A stretch of DNA of 39,250 nt. It comes from Thiopontia sp964344785 (GTDB taxonomy: Bacteria > Pseudomonadota > Gammaproteobacteria > GCF-002020875). A program made the position numbers and the translations under genes. The notes under the pieces are model-generated. The model did not search any database, was not told the DNA's origin, and worked only from the letters and a program-made list of their open reading frames with translations. The stretch is from the NCBI GenBank assembly GCA_964344785.1, contig CAYFOR010000015.1, forward strand, positions 1 to 39,250, in the 5' to 3' direction. How positions within the stretch are numbered: the stretch's first letter is position 1; each line of letters begins with the position of its first letter. Of the stretch, positions 17,342 to 26,724 are shown piece by piece.

Positions 17342-17779
17342 TTATGAGCCACCTTTTCGGCTTGCGAGATCGTCAACCTTCTTCTGCTCCCGCCGCTTCT
17401 CTTCCTGAAGCAGACGTGCCTGGCGCTGTTCGGATGCCTTGTTCAGGGCACGACGCCGTACCCGCTTCTCCAACCAGACCCGACGCAACCGCTCCTCTTC
17501 ATCTTCCCAGTTGGTAATCTGCTCTTTTTGCCCATTGATGGCAAATTCGAGTTTCTGCATGAAGGCAAAACGGTTTTGTACCTGCTGCGGCGTGGCCATG
17601 CCGGACTGTCGCATCTGCTCACGATACTCTTCCCGGTAGCTTTCCAGGTCACTCAACTTCTGCTGTTGGCCCTGGATCTCCTCACGACACTTAGCCAGAT
17701 TGGATAGCGCCTTCTTCTCCTCATCTTCAGCAATCTGAATCACGCTGGCGAGGCGATTACCTCGATTACGACCAGCCAT
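17342..17779 (-). CDS. fliJ: Flagellar export chaperone FliJ
   Basis: 145 aa, almost entirely predicted antiparallel coiled coil with frequent Arg/Glu/Gln (for example LVIQIAEDEEKKALSNL-like N-helix and a basic ERRLRR...RRRALNKASEQRQARLLQEE C-helix). FliJ sits in the FliI hexamer like the gamma subunit of F1-ATPase and escorts export chaperones. Length and position directly after fliI (26-base gap) fit the family. Confidence 0.88.
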   Translation of the reverse strand: MAGRNRGNRLASVIQIAEDEEKKALSNLAKCREEIQGQQQKLSDLESYREEYREQMRQSGMATPQQVQNRFAFMQKLEFAINGQKEQITNWEDEEERLRRVWLEKRVRRRALNKASEQRQARLLQEEKRREQKKVDDLASRKGGS

Positions 17780-17805
17780 TGGATCTCTCCATTAACGCAA
17801 TACGG

Positions 17806-19158
17806 CTATGAAGCACCTGCCTGCCGGAACAGGTTCCCCAATGCAGCAATACTGGATTCCAGGTCAGCCTGTTCTCCACGTTGCTGGCTCAGGAACTGGT
17901 TCATCAACGGGTAGAACTGTATTGCCTGATCGATTCGTGGGTCTGATCCACGTTGATAGGCACCCACACTGATCAGGTCCTCGTTCTGGGTATATCTGGA
18001 GTAGATTTGACGAAATTCCCGGGCCAGCTGCTCATGCTCGGGGGCAATGATATCTCCCATCACACGACTGACCGAGGCCTCAACATCGATTGCCGGGTAT
18101 CGCCCGCTTCCGGCAATCTCGCGTGACAGTACAAAGTGACCATCCAGAATACCTCTGGCGGCATCGGCGATCGGCTCATCATGATCTCCACCTTCAACCA
18201 GCACGGTATAGAATGCGGTGATTGATCCCCCTTTATCCCCCCCCATACCGGAACGCTCAACCAGTTTGGGCAGCTTTGCAAAAACCGAGGGCGGATAACC
18301 TTTGGTAGTGGGTGGTTCACCCACGGAGAGGCCGATCTCGCGCTGCGCCATGGCGAAACGGGTCAGGGAGTCGAGCAGCAACAGGACGTTGTGCCCCTGA
18401 TCCCGGAAGTATTCTGCAATGGTATGAGTCAATGCAGCACCATGCATGCGCATCAACGGTGAATCATCTGCAGGGGTTGCAACCACTACCGCACGACGCA
18501 TCCCCTCCTGACCGAGAATCTTCTGGATAAACTCCTGTACCTCACGACCACGCTCACCAATCAGCCCGACCACCACCACATCGGCTTTGGTCGCCTGTGT
18601 CATCATACCCAACAAGACACTTTTACCGACACCACTACCGGCAAAGAGACCGATACGCTGCCCCTTGCCAACGGTCAACAGTGAGTTGATGGCCCGAATC
18701 CCCACATCCAGCGGTTCACTGATGATGGCACGATTCAGCGGATTGACCGGTTTTCCGTTCAGTGAACGATACTCGGTCGCCTCAATGGGTCCCTTCTCAT
18801 CAATCGGCTCACAGGCCCCATTCACTACACGGCCCAACAGGGCATCTCCAACCGGCACCTGAAAGGTCTTGCTGCTGGGTATGACGTGAGCATTTTGGGT
18901 CAGGCCGTGTACATCACCCACCGGCATCAGAAAGAGACTTTCATCATTGAAACCAACCACCTCGGTCTCCGTGTGTGAGCCATCATACAGCTCAACCATG
19001 CAACGCCCACCCAAGGGGGCCCGACAACCAACGGCCTCCAGGGTCAGACCAATCGTACGCCGAAGCCGGCCCTTGACGACGGAGGCAGTATCCTCCTCCG
19101 CACGTTGCTGCAGTCGATCCAGTGTTTTGTGAAGACGTAACCGATGAGCCGATTCCAA
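17806..19158 (-). CDS. fliI: Flagellar export ATPase FliI
   Basis: 450 aa, normal length. The Walker A motif AGSGVGKS is at 173-180, Walker B region VLLLLDSLTRFA follows, and the GERGREVQEF catalytic segment lies between them. It drives type III export of flagellar axial proteins together with FliH and FliJ. The start is TTG immediately after the fliH TAA stop, with no gap, so translation is probably coupled; no ATG lies nearby in frame. Confidence 0.96.
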   Translation of the reverse strand: MESAHRLRLHKTLDRLQQRAEEDTASVVKGRLRRTIGLTLEAVGCRAPLGGRCMVELYDGSHTETEVVGFNDESLFLMPVGDVHGLTQNAHVIPSSKTFQVPVGDALLGRVVNGACEPIDEKGPIEATEYRSLNGKPVNPLNRAIISEPLDVGIRAINSLLTVGKGQRIGLFAGSGVGKSVLLGMMTQATKADVVVVGLIGERGREVQEFIQKILGQEGMRRAVVVATPADDSPLMRMHGAALTHTIAEYFRDQGHNVLLLLDSLTRFAMAQREIGLSVGEPPTTKGYPPSVFAKLPKLVERSGMGGDKGGSITAFYTVLVEGGDHDEPIADAARGILDGHFVLSREIAGSGRYPAIDVEASVSRVMGDIIAPEHEQLAREFRQIYSRYTQNEDLISVGAYQRGSDPRIDQAIQFYPLMNQFLSQQRGEQADLESSIAALGNLFRQAGAS

Positions 19159-20082
19159 TTAGCGCTCCTCTGATGGCTCCTCATTCCCTTCGAGGCTGCT
19201 CTCTGCAGTATGGTCTGTTTCCGGTGTCTCTGGTTGACCTTCTACTGTTTCAGTCTGGCCCTCTGCCGTTTCAGCGGGAACCTCCTCACTCGGTTCCGGC
19301 TGTTCAGCATCACCCTGATCCCCTTGCAGCGCGTCCGTCGAAGCGGGCGGGTCCAGATCAACCTCACCAAAAACCTTGCGAACCGACTGCTCCAGGCGGT
19401 TCTCAACACTCTCATCGGCACTGAAATTGTGTGATTCCACCCGGCAACCACCCGGTTCGATCTGATCATCTTCCATCAGTTGCCAATCGAAACTGCTGCC
19501 GGCAAGTGGCGCAGCCGTCTCAATCAATGACTTGTCCTGTGGATGCAGGAACAATCTCACTTCACGCTCTGTCATCGGCAACTGATCAAACAGGTTATTG
19601 ACCACCCCGACGATGTGCTCCGGCTTCACGGAGAGTTCGTTCTTGACCACCTGCCGGGCGATCTGCACCACCAGGGTTGCGATCGCCTTGTTGACGGTAA
19701 CATCCAGATGCGTCTCAAGCGGATGCTTCAACCCTTCGACCAGTGGAGCCACCGCACCCAATACCTGATCGGCATGTTGCTGGATCTGCTGCTTGAGCTG
19801 CATTGCCTCCTGTTGGGCAATCTGCAACCCCTCATTCTGTCCGGCCTCAAGCCCCTCCTGATGCCCCTTCTGGTACCCTTCGGCATGTCCTTTCTGCAGC
19901 CCTTCCTGATACCCCTGCTCCAGTGCCTGCTGTAGCGCCTTCTCCTCTTCGCTGAGCTCCGGCTCGGCAGGTTCCGCCTGTGCCGCATCGTTGATATCGG
20001 GTAACTGCCATGCGGTTGCTGTATTCACCTCCTGATCGCTGTTGCGAATCAGGCTGACCACATTTTTCTTTACACACTGCAT
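19159..20082 (-). CDS. fliH: Flagellar export stator protein FliH
   Basis: 307 aa. It has the classic GxxxG helix of FliH: eight glycines every fourth residue from 57 to 85. The C-terminal FliI-binding region resembles V/F-ATPase subunit E/delta (LVVQIARQVVKNELSV and a VESHNFSADESVENRLEQ segment). The last ~70 residues are an acidic Glu/Pro/Thr tail, longer than usual for the family. The ATG overlaps the fliG stop by one base. FliH regulates FliI and links it to FliN at the C-ring. Confidence 0.93.
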   Translation of the reverse strand: MQCVKKNVVSLIRNSDQEVNTATAWQLPDINDAAQAEPAEPELSEEEKALQQALEQGYQEGLQKGHAEGYQKGHQEGLEAGQNEGLQIAQQEAMQLKQQIQQHADQVLGAVAPLVEGLKHPLETHLDVTVNKAIATLVVQIARQVVKNELSVKPEHIVGVVNNLFDQLPMTEREVRLFLHPQDKSLIETAAPLAGSSFDWQLMEDDQIEPGGCRVESHNFSADESVENRLEQSVRKVFGEVDLDPPASTDALQGDQGDAEQPEPSEEVPAETAEGQTETVEGQPETPETDHTAESSLEGNEEPSEER

Positions 20083-21089
20083 CAGACGTACTCGTCACCA
20101 CCCGCACCACCCAGTGCGATGGTGCCGTCCTCCGCCAGCTTCTTGGCAATGGAGATAATCTCTTTCTGTGCGGTCTCGACTTCACTCAGTTTGACAGGTG
20201 GCATCACCTCCATATCCTCGAGCATCATGTCTGCCGCACGTTTCGACATATTGCCGATAAACTTGTCCTTGACCACATCGTCGGCCCCCTTGAGTGCAAG
20301 TGCCAGCTTCTCTGTGGGTACCTCACGGAGGATGGCCTGGATGCCACGATCGTCCACACCCACAAGGTTCTCGAAGACAAACATCTGGTCTTCAATCGAC
20401 TGTCGAAGATCCGGATCGACCTCTTCAATACCGGCAAGGATATCCTGATCGATTCCGCCCTGGACATAGTTGAGAATATTGGCTGCCGTACTGACACCAC
20501 CCACCTCATTGGAGGTGCTTCCACTCTGTGAAGCCACCTTATCAAAGACATCGTTCAGTTCGATCAGGGCCTCCGACTGGATACCTTCTGCAGAGGCCAG
20601 CCGCAAAATGACATCGGTCTGCAGCCGTTTCGGAAAGCTGCCAACCACCTCTGCCGCATGCTCATCTTCCAGAAAGTTGAGCACAACGGCAATCACCTGG
20701 GGATGTTCGTTACGAATCATCTCACTGACCGAATTGGCATCCATCCACTTGAGCGCCTCCAACCCCTTATTGGCCCCCAAACTCATCCGGTTGATCAACC
20801 CGTCTGCCTTGTCCTCACCCAGGGTTTTGGCGAGTACACCCCGGATATAGTCATCCGAGTTCATCCCCATTGCAGTGATGCCCTTGGTATCCTGGATGAA
20901 GCTGCCCAAGACACCACGAAGCTCGTCCGTCGTGACATTTTTCAGGGATGCCATCGCCATACCCAGCTCCTGCACCTCCTTCGGGTCCATATTCTTCAGA
21001 ATCGACGACGCAGACTCCTCACCGACCGCCATCAACAGTACTGCAGTCTTTTCAACACCGGTGAATCGGGTAATATCAGGTTCGCTCAC
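20082..21089 (-). CDS. fliG: Flagellar motor switch protein FliG
   Basis: 335 aa, full length. The middle domain carries the EHPQ motif (MIRNEHPQVIAVVLNFL), the C-terminal torque helix has the expected charged residues (LREVPTEKLALALKGADDVV...NMSKRAADMMLEDME), and the N-terminal FliF-binding domain begins GVEKTAVLLMAVGEE. It forms the top of the C-ring and receives torque from the stators. The start overlaps the fliF stop by four bases. Confidence 0.97.
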   Translation of the reverse strand: MSEPDITRFTGVEKTAVLLMAVGEESASSILKNMDPKEVQELGMAMASLKNVTTDELRGVLGSFIQDTKGITAMGMNSDDYIRGVLAKTLGEDKADGLINRMSLGANKGLEALKWMDANSVSEMIRNEHPQVIAVVLNFLEDEHAAEVVGSFPKRLQTDVILRLASAEGIQSEALIELNDVFDKVASQSGSTSNEVGGVSTAANILNYVQGGIDQDILAGIEEVDPDLRQSIEDQMFVFENLVGVDDRGIQAILREVPTEKLALALKGADDVVKDKFIGNMSKRAADMMLEDMEVMPPVKLSEVETAQKEIISIAKKLAEDGTIALGGAGGDEYV

Positions 21090-22813
21090 GCCTCTTCCTC
21101 ATCTTCCGCAGACCAGTTCTTCAATACGATTGAGGCAATATCCGGCTCTTCATCGATGATCCGCTGTGCCGCCTCAAGCCTGGCATCGTAGCCTTTGGGC
21201 ATCCCGCCATCAAGAATCTCATCAGCCTCCAATTCTGCAGAGGCCTCGGCCTCACCCTCTGCTGCTGCACCTTCTCCCTCTTCACCCTCCATTCCCCCTT
21301 CACCACCGGGCATACCGGCAATGGCAGGCTGTGGCATCAACCCACCCACCATCGGCCTGAGCACGAAGAAGATCAGGGAGAGTACGACGATACCGGCAAA
21401 GACCTGTTTAGCCAGTGGGGCAAACCAGGGCTGCTCCCAGATCGGGGGCTCGGGCAGTGGCTCAATCTTCTCGATATGGAACTGGGCACTGGTTACCGTC
21501 AAGGTATCACCGCGTCTCTCATCAAAACCAACCGCATCTCTGACCAACGCCTGAATCTTCTCGATCTCCTCAGGGGTCAGCGCACGGCGAACCATCTTCG
21601 GCGCTGCAGGCGCAGCATCTTCACCCTCACCTTCTACACCTTCAGCAGGAGCCTCACCCTCTGCAGCCGCCGGTGCAGCAGCCTCTTCGAATGGTTCATC
21701 AACCACCACCGCAATCGACAGACTCTGCAACACGCCAGGCGCCTTCTTCATGTGGCGCAACATCCGATCCAATTCGTAGTTACGGGTCTTGCTGGAGTTA
21801 TTGAAACCGTCCAGTGCACCACCTTCATCATCCGTCAACGCCTCAGCGTTGTTGGAGAGTGCGCCGGGGATGCCCATCGCACCCAGCTTGCCCGAACGTT
21901 CATCACGCAACTGCTCACTACGAATCGCATTTTTCTCTGGAGTGTAATCCTCAAATGTCTCTTCAATCGAGGTGAAGTCGATCTTGGCAGAGACCTGGGC
22001 ACGTACATTATCCGCCCCCATCATTGGCACAAGGATATTCTGAATTCTGGCCACATAGCTCTCTTCCAGATTCTTCACAAAGTCGAGCTGGTTGGTAGAG
22101 AGTGCAATTTCATTGTCATTATTTGTAGTCAGCAACCGCCCGGCCTGATCAATCACCGTGACTTGCCCGGACTCGAGGTTGGGGATACTGGAGGCCACCA
22201 TATGGACAATGGCCGCAACCTGGCTCTTCTCCAGGCTTCGACCCGCATAGAGATCAACCACTACCGAGGCACTGGGGGGTATCCTTTTTCTGACAAAAAC
22301 CGTCTGCTTCGGCAGTGCCAGATGTACCCGTGCAGATCGGACACTGCGAATGGAGGCAATGGACTGGGCCAGTTCCCCTTCCAGTGCGCGATGGTAGCGG
22401 GCATGCTCCCTGAACTGGCTGATACCGAAACCGTCATCCTTCTCCAGCACATCGAAACCGGTTGCCGAAGTCCTTGGCAGCCCCTGAGAGGCCAGCAGCA
22501 GCCGTGCGCGGTCAAGATCGCCTGACTCCACCTGGATTGTTCCGGTGGCCACATTGAGTTTATAGCGGATTTGCGCGGCATCGAGTGAGGCGACGACCTC
22601 GGTCACCTCTTGCTGATCGACCTGATTAAAGAGAATGCTGTAATCGGGCTCCTGAGACCAGAGTACCACCCAGAAGCCGATGGCAATACTTGCCGCCAAG
22701 GCAAACATTACCGCTATTTGCCGGGCTACCGGCATGGATGCAAGGTTTTCGAGCGGTCCTTTCGGGGCCTCCTGCTCCTCTGTTCCACCATCCAGGGTTG
22801 CTTCTTCAGCCAT
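21086..22813 (-). CDS. fliF: MS-ring protein FliF
   Basis: 575 aa. TM1 at ~32-53 (IAVMFALAASIAIGFWVV) and TM2 near ~465-490 (VFAGIVVLSLIFFVLRPMVG) bracket the periplasmic ring-building motifs (NQVDQQEVTEVVASLDAAQI; ARVHLALPKQTVFVRK). An Ala/Glu-rich disordered loop (~375-410) lies in the beta-collar region. The C-terminus (DIASIVLKNWSAEDEEEA) is the FliG-binding tail. FliF is the base on which rod, export gate and C-ring assemble. Confidence 0.96.
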   Translation of the reverse strand: MAEEATLDGGTEEQEAPKGPLENLASMPVARQIAVMFALAASIAIGFWVVLWSQEPDYSILFNQVDQQEVTEVVASLDAAQIRYKLNVATGTIQVESGDLDRARLLLASQGLPRTSATGFDVLEKDDGFGISQFREHARYHRALEGELAQSIASIRSVRSARVHLALPKQTVFVRKRIPPSASVVVDLYAGRSLEKSQVAAIVHMVASSIPNLESGQVTVIDQAGRLLTTNNDNEIALSTNQLDFVKNLEESYVARIQNILVPMMGADNVRAQVSAKIDFTSIEETFEDYTPEKNAIRSEQLRDERSGKLGAMGIPGALSNNAEALTDDEGGALDGFNNSSKTRNYELDRMLRHMKKAPGVLQSLSIAVVVDEPFEEAAAPAAAEGEAPAEGVEGEGEDAAPAAPKMVRRALTPEEIEKIQALVRDAVGFDERRGDTLTVTSAQFHIEKIEPLPEPPIWEQPWFAPLAKQVFAGIVVLSLIFFVLRPMVGGLMPQPAIAGMPGGEGGMEGEEGEGAAAEGEAEASAELEADEILDGGMPKGYDARLEAAQRIIDEEPDIASIVLKNWSAEDEEEA

Positions 22814-22857
22814 CGAAAAACCTTACAACTTGTTGATATTTAGTATAACCCTATGGA

Positions 22858-23193
22858 TCACACCTGCATATTCATGATTTCCTGATAGGCCGTAATGAGT
22901 TTGTTACGTACCTGGGTTGCTGCCTGGAATGAGACATCAGCCTTCTGTACGGCAACCATCACCTGTCCCAGATCGGTATTCGGGTCTCCCTGCTCGAAGG
23001 CGGTCTTTGCCTCCCCGGAGGCCTGCTGTAAGTCATTGACTTTATCAACGGAATTCTTCAAAAGCGCGGCAAAATCGGGGCCATCGGAAGCACCGCTTTC
23101 TGCACTGGTGGCGGGTGTTGATGGAGTCCCCTTCACCTCACTGGAGAGGGTACGCATCTGCGTCAACAGCCGATTCATTTCTAAATCATTCAC
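22858..23193 (-). CDS. fliE: MS-ring/rod junction protein FliE
   Basis: 111 aa. The C-terminal part is typical (NTDLGQVMVAVQKADVSFQA, then TQVRNKLITAYQEIMNMQV). FliE is the first exported axial protein and joins the MS ring to the rod. The GTG at 23193 has GGAG upstream; an in-frame ATG five codons later is a possible alternative. It is the first gene of the fliEFGHIJ operon, 44 bases before fliF. Confidence 0.94.
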   Translation of the reverse strand: MNDLEMNRLLTQMRTLSSEVKGTPSTPATSAESGASDGPDFAALLKNSVDKVNDLQQASGEAKTAFEQGDPNTDLGQVMVAVQKADVSFQAATQVRNKLITAYQEIMNMQV

Positions 23194-23292
23194 TTATCCA
23201 CTCCATTTAGTCTCTGATCGATTATCCGACCCACTATATTAATACAATTATCGTCTATTTTTTGGCATTTGCCACATCGTTATCAAACAATA

Positions 23293-23308
23293 TGCACGAA
23301 ATGTACCA
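23293..23308 (-). promoter_or_regulatory. Sigma-54 promoter of the fliE operon
   Basis: Reads TGGTACATTTCGTGCA on the minus strand; GG and GC are exactly 10 bases apart and 9 of 12 consensus positions match. The leader to the fliE start would be ~90 bases. Its weaker match is compensated by being the only candidate in the gap and by palindromes upstream. Confidence 0.55.
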
Positions 23309-23419
23309 ACTCTACCATCACTCGAAAATTCTGCTTTTCAGTACTGATTTAATCACAGCCGAGATTGCTCAACGATCTCATACATCAAACTAAGTGTTTA
23401 GTTTACAGTTATCTACAAC

Positions 23420-23438
23420 AATATTGCAATGCAATATT
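23420..23438. promoter_or_regulatory. Perfect 9-1-9 palindrome, candidate activator site
   Basis: AATATTGCA and TGCAATATT flank a single base. It is ~115 bases upstream of the fliE sigma-54 promoter, within the usual range of enhancer-binding proteins. It also sits ~75 bases past the fleR stop, so a role in RNA folding is possible, but there is no T-tract. The 13-mer TGCAATGCAATAT recurs upstream of cheV at 30424-30436. Confidence 0.4.
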
Positions 23439-23510
23439 TAAGATTTATCCTATAACCCAGGATGATTCAACACAGGCCACTCACAGCGGCAAGCGGCAAC
23501 AACAGGCATG

Positions 23511-24908
23511 CTATCCCGGAATGTCGTACCCGGCCTCTCTCAACCTGGCAATCTTGTAACGCAGTGTGCGGGGGCTGATTCCCAGCTTGTCGGAAACCTC
23601 CTGCCTTGAAGAGGAGTTCGCCAGAGCTTCCAGAATCATCTGAGTCTCTTGATCCTTGAGACTCATCCCGGACGCTCCGGCAGTCGATGGGGAGGCTGGA
23701 GACTCCGTTGGCGCCTCGGTCTGCGGGGTCACCTGTGGAACTGCCACCGGTTCAGTCTCTGGTGCCGAGGCCGAGATGGTTGTACCCATCTCCAGCAGCA
23801 GATCATCCGGTTGAATCTCTCCCCCTCTTTTCAGAATCAACGCCCGTTGAACCACATTCTCAAGCTCTCGTATATTACCGGGCCAACGGTATTCCTGAAG
23901 CTTCTTCTCAGCCTCGCTCGAAAAGAGCGGCAGTGGCTGATCTGTTGGGGCGTGCCGCTGTAGCAGGCGTTTGGCAATCGGAGCGATATCGTTGGGGCGC
24001 TCACGCAGTGATGGCAGTGCCAACGGAAAAACATTCAGTCGATAGTAGAGGTCTTCGCGGAAGTTACCCTCCTGAACCTCCTTTTTCATATCACGGTTGG
24101 TGGTACAGAGCACTCTCACATCCAGTGGAATCGGCTCCTTCCCCCCCAAACGTTCCACCTCCTTCTCCTGCAGCACACGCAATAGTTTGGCCTGAAGCAG
24201 CAGGTCCATCTCGGAGATCTCATCCAGCAACAATGTCCCCCCCTGCGCCTGCTCAAATTTACCGGCTGTGGACTTGTATGCTCCGGTAAATGACCCTTTT
24301 TCATATCCAAACAGCAGCGCTTCCAGCATATTTTCAGGAATCGCCGCACAGTTGATCGCGACAAACGGGCCTGAATTGCGGTTTGAATTACTGTGGATAT
24401 AGCGGGAAAGTACCTCCTTTCCGGTACCACTCTCCCCCATGATCATGATGGTAGCATCACTCTCGGCCACTCGCTGCGCCATTGAACGCAGCTCACGACT
24501 CTTGTCGTCATTGGCCACAAAGTCGTCATCAGAGCTTGCATCACGGTCAATATACTTCTCGGCGGCCTCCAACAGGGTCTCCGCCTCAAAGGGTTTTACC
24601 AGATAGTTGACGGCTCCATCATTCATCGCCTCCACCGCTTTCTCGATGGTGCCATAAGCGGTCATCAGCACCACCGGCATATGCGGCATACGGGCGCGTA
24701 TCGTTTTCAGCAGCGTGTGTCCATCCATATGGTCCATCTGCACATCGGAAAAGACCAGGCCGATCTCCTCCTGGTTTACAATCCACTCCAACGCCTCATG
24801 TCCATTTTCGGTAGCCATCACTTCGAAGTCGGCAAGCTCCAGTGTATCGACCAGTGCCTCGCGCAGATCCGGGTCATCTTCCACAATCAATATCTTTGAG
24901 TGACTCAT
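23511..24908 (-). CDS. fleR: Sigma-54 response regulator FleR/FlrC
   Basis: 465 aa from the ATG at 24908, chosen because GGAGAGG sits six bases upstream; a GTG at 24923 would add five residues. The receiver domain has the acidic pair (VEDD) and phospho-acceptor Asp55 (VFSDVQMDHMDG). The AAA+ domain follows with Walker A GESGTGKE, the sigma-54 contact loop GSFTGA, and LLLDEISEM. A linker rich in Ala/Pro/Thr leads to a Fis-type HTH at the C-terminus (SSRQEVSDKLGISPRTLRYK). It is the partner of FleS and activates class III sigma-54 flagellar promoters. Confidence 0.94.
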   Translation of the reverse strand: MSHSKILIVEDDPDLREALVDTLELADFEVMATENGHEALEWIVNQEEIGLVFSDVQMDHMDGHTLLKTIRARMPHMPVVLMTAYGTIEKAVEAMNDGAVNYLVKPFEAETLLEAAEKYIDRDASSDDDFVANDDKSRELRSMAQRVAESDATIMIMGESGTGKEVLSRYIHSNSNRNSGPFVAINCAAIPENMLEALLFGYEKGSFTGAYKSTAGKFEQAQGGTLLLDEISEMDLLLQAKLLRVLQEKEVERLGGKEPIPLDVRVLCTTNRDMKKEVQEGNFREDLYYRLNVFPLALPSLRERPNDIAPIAKRLLQRHAPTDQPLPLFSSEAEKKLQEYRWPGNIRELENVVQRALILKRGGEIQPDDLLLEMGTTISASAPETEPVAVPQVTPQTEAPTESPASPSTAGASGMSLKDQETQMILEALANSSSRQEVSDKLGISPRTLRYKIARLREAGYDIPG

Positions 24909-24930
24909 TTCTAACCTCTCCACTTCACCG

Positions 24931-25362
24931 TTACTGCAGCAGCACTTGGGTAAAGATGACTTCGGCCACCTCTTCCTGGTGCTCTTTCTTTGGTAATATC
25001 TCCCTTACTTCCAATACCTTACGGATCAGCTTCAGAATCTTTTTCCGCATTTTCTTCTTGTGCTTGACGGTTTTCATCTGCTTGTAAGTCTGTTCACTCA
25101 GCAGCTCAAGTACATCATTCTGTATCTTGGGCAGGTGCGCCTTGATCCCATCCTTTGCCCGCTGTGTAATCACGAATACCTTGGCATGGAGCACCATGAC
25201 ATGATCTCCCTTACCGCTCAGATTCATCTTGAAAGGCTCTTTTCCGAGCGGCAGATACTCACTGATCGGGATCACCGGAACCTCATCTTCTGCCATCACC
25301 GGTACAAACAGTGTCCCGCCCAACAACAACGCCAAAATCAATCGCCTGACCAATTTACTCAT
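24931..25362 (-). CDS. FliL-like protein inside the fleS-fleR operon
   Basis: About 143 aa from the ATG at 25362, favoured by GGGGGA upstream and by the signal/TM sequence that follows (MSKLVRRLILALLLGGTLF). The hydrophobic segment may be a cleaved signal (PVMA-ED) or an anchor. The rest has FliL family features: EYLPLGKEPFKMNLSG, a LPKIQNDVLELLSEQ helix and a C-terminal IFTQVLLQ strand. FliL proteins ring the stators and stabilise torque. fliL normally sits with fliM; its place between the fleS kinase and fleR regulator is unusual. An upstream extension of 20 residues in the same frame is not needed. Confidence 0.8.
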   Translation of the reverse strand: MSKLVRRLILALLLGGTLFVPVMAEDEVPVIPISEYLPLGKEPFKMNLSGKGDHVMVLHAKVFVITQRAKDGIKAHLPKIQNDVLELLSEQTYKQMKTVKHKKKMRKKILKLIRKVLEVREILPKKEHQEEVAEVIFTQVLLQ

Positions 25363-25470
25363 TTCAATCCCCCGTGCTTTCCCGTCAATGGCATGGAACC
25401 CATTATTCCATATCCAAGCCAATCATTCCGTACAATTCCCTGACACTCCATTCTACTCCCTACCGGGTTT

Positions 25471-26724
25471 TCAACCCTTTTCCCGGCTGTGCAGGCGAAT
25501 GGCAAAGAGTGCCCCTTCACCGGGCACCGACTCAACCCGTACATCACCATCATGCGCATCGGCCACTGCCTGTACAACCGCAAGCCCCAAGCCGGTACCC
25601 CTCGCGCGGCTGGTATAGAACGGCTCGAAGATCTGCTCTTGTTTCTCCTTGGGAATGCCCGGTCCATCATCTTCAACCTGCAATTCCAGCACCCCATTTT
25701 CCAACAACATCCGGAAGACGATATTGACCGACCCATCACAGACATCAATGGCATTATTGACCAGATTCTGTATAGAGGTGAGCAGTGCCTCCTGATTTCC
25801 CACAAAGGCGTAGTGGTCATCCACCCGGCACTCCAGTGTAAACGTCCCCTGCAGACGGCGATTGATCTCCTCCTCCAGCGTCTGATGGAGCGCATCAATG
25901 AATTCACAAGCCAGTATCTCTTCACTACCGGAGCTACCACCACGTGCATAGTGGAGCATATCCTTGATCAGCCCATTCAGGTGGTGCAGCCGGGAGCGGA
26001 GCTTGCCTGAAATCTGCAGGCGCTTCTCGTCGCTGATCTCATCCTTTTCAAGATGTCCCACATAGAGCATTGCTGCCGCCAACGGGGTACGAACCTGATG
26101 AGCAAGCGATGCTGCCATCTCTCCCATGGAGGCCAGACGACGATTCTGGGCCAGATTGCGTTGCAGCTTCCGGGTTTCCGTCACATCGCTGAAGAGCAGA
26201 ATCTCTTCCCCCTGTTCAGGGTGGCTGCTGGAGCGCTCCAACACCCGACCATCCTTCAGCACCAAATCTTTTTTCAGCGCCGACTCCTCCGGCTCCTGAT
26301 GCGCATCCAGCACCTCCATCCAGCGTTGCCCTTCCAGTGCTCCCTCAAAAAACTCATGGGCCGCGGGGTTTGCGGTCTGAATCGTTCCGTCCCGATCAAC
26401 CACCACTACCCCACCCGGCAGTGCGTCCAACAGGCGAGCCAGCTGGTTGGCAATCTTCTCTTTCTCCTGCAGGTGTTTCAGACGCTCACTACGGGCCGCC
26501 GCCAACTCCTCGGTCAGATCCGAAACCTGTTTCTGTAGTGCATAGTAGGATGCCTCAAGCCCCTCGGACATCTTGGCAAATTCGACAAACGCACTTTCCA
26601 GCTCGCGCAGACGTTTCTGTTGTGACACCGGGTCCAGTGGTACACCTGCATCATCCCCCATCGGCAATTCAACTGATGTACCTGCCGAATCCGTCACTTC
26701 AGGCTTCACTCCTGCTGAGATCAT
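25471..26724 (-). CDS. fleS: Flagellar sensor kinase FleS/FlrB
   Basis: 417 aa, soluble (no TM). A coiled N-terminus (~35-100) precedes a PAS domain (~95-180), HisKA with His209 (SLAHQVRTPLAAAML) and HATPase (DDGPGIPKEKQEQIFEPFYT, GTGLGLAVVQAV). It phosphorylates FleR once an early basal-body checkpoint is passed. The ATG at 26724 overlaps the end of fleQ by 26 bases; GTG codons shortly downstream (within the first ten codons) follow an AGCAGGAG and could be the real start. Confidence 0.92.
   Translation of the reverse strand: MISAGVKPEVTDSAGTSVELPMGDDAGVPLDPVSQQKRLRELESAFVEFAKMSEGLEASYYALQKQVSDLTEELAAARSERLKHLQEKEKIANQLARLLDALPGGVVVVDRDGTIQTANPAAHEFFEGALEGQRWMEVLDAHQEPEESALKKDLVLKDGRVLERSSSHPEQGEEILLFSDVTETRKLQRNLAQNRRLASMGEMAASLAHQVRTPLAAAMLYVGHLEKDEISDEKRLQISGKLRSRLHHLNGLIKDMLHYARGGSSGSEEILACEFIDALHQTLEEEINRRLQGTFTLECRVDDHYAFVGNQEALLTSIQNLVNNAIDVCDGSVNIVFRMLLENGVLELQVEDDGPGIPKEKQEQIFEPFYTSRARGTGLGLAVVQAVADAHDGDVRVESVPGEGALFAIRLHSREKG

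Larger units (their letters stand above)
23194..23510. other. fleR-fliE intergenic control region with palindromes
   Basis: The 317-base gap holds the fliE sigma-54 promoter and, upstream of it, two palindromes in AT-rich DNA: AAACTAA-GTGT-TTAGTTT (23387-23404) and AATATTGCA-A-TGCAATATT (23420-23438, perfect 9-bp arms). These lie ~80 and ~115 bases upstream of the promoter, a suitable distance for enhancer sites of FleQ or FleR. Confidence 0.45.

Noticed and set aside
21476..22525. 349-codon open frame on the plus strand opposite fliF
   Set aside because: It is a shadow of fliF codon usage. It has no family features or start signals, and fliF fits perfectly on the other strand.
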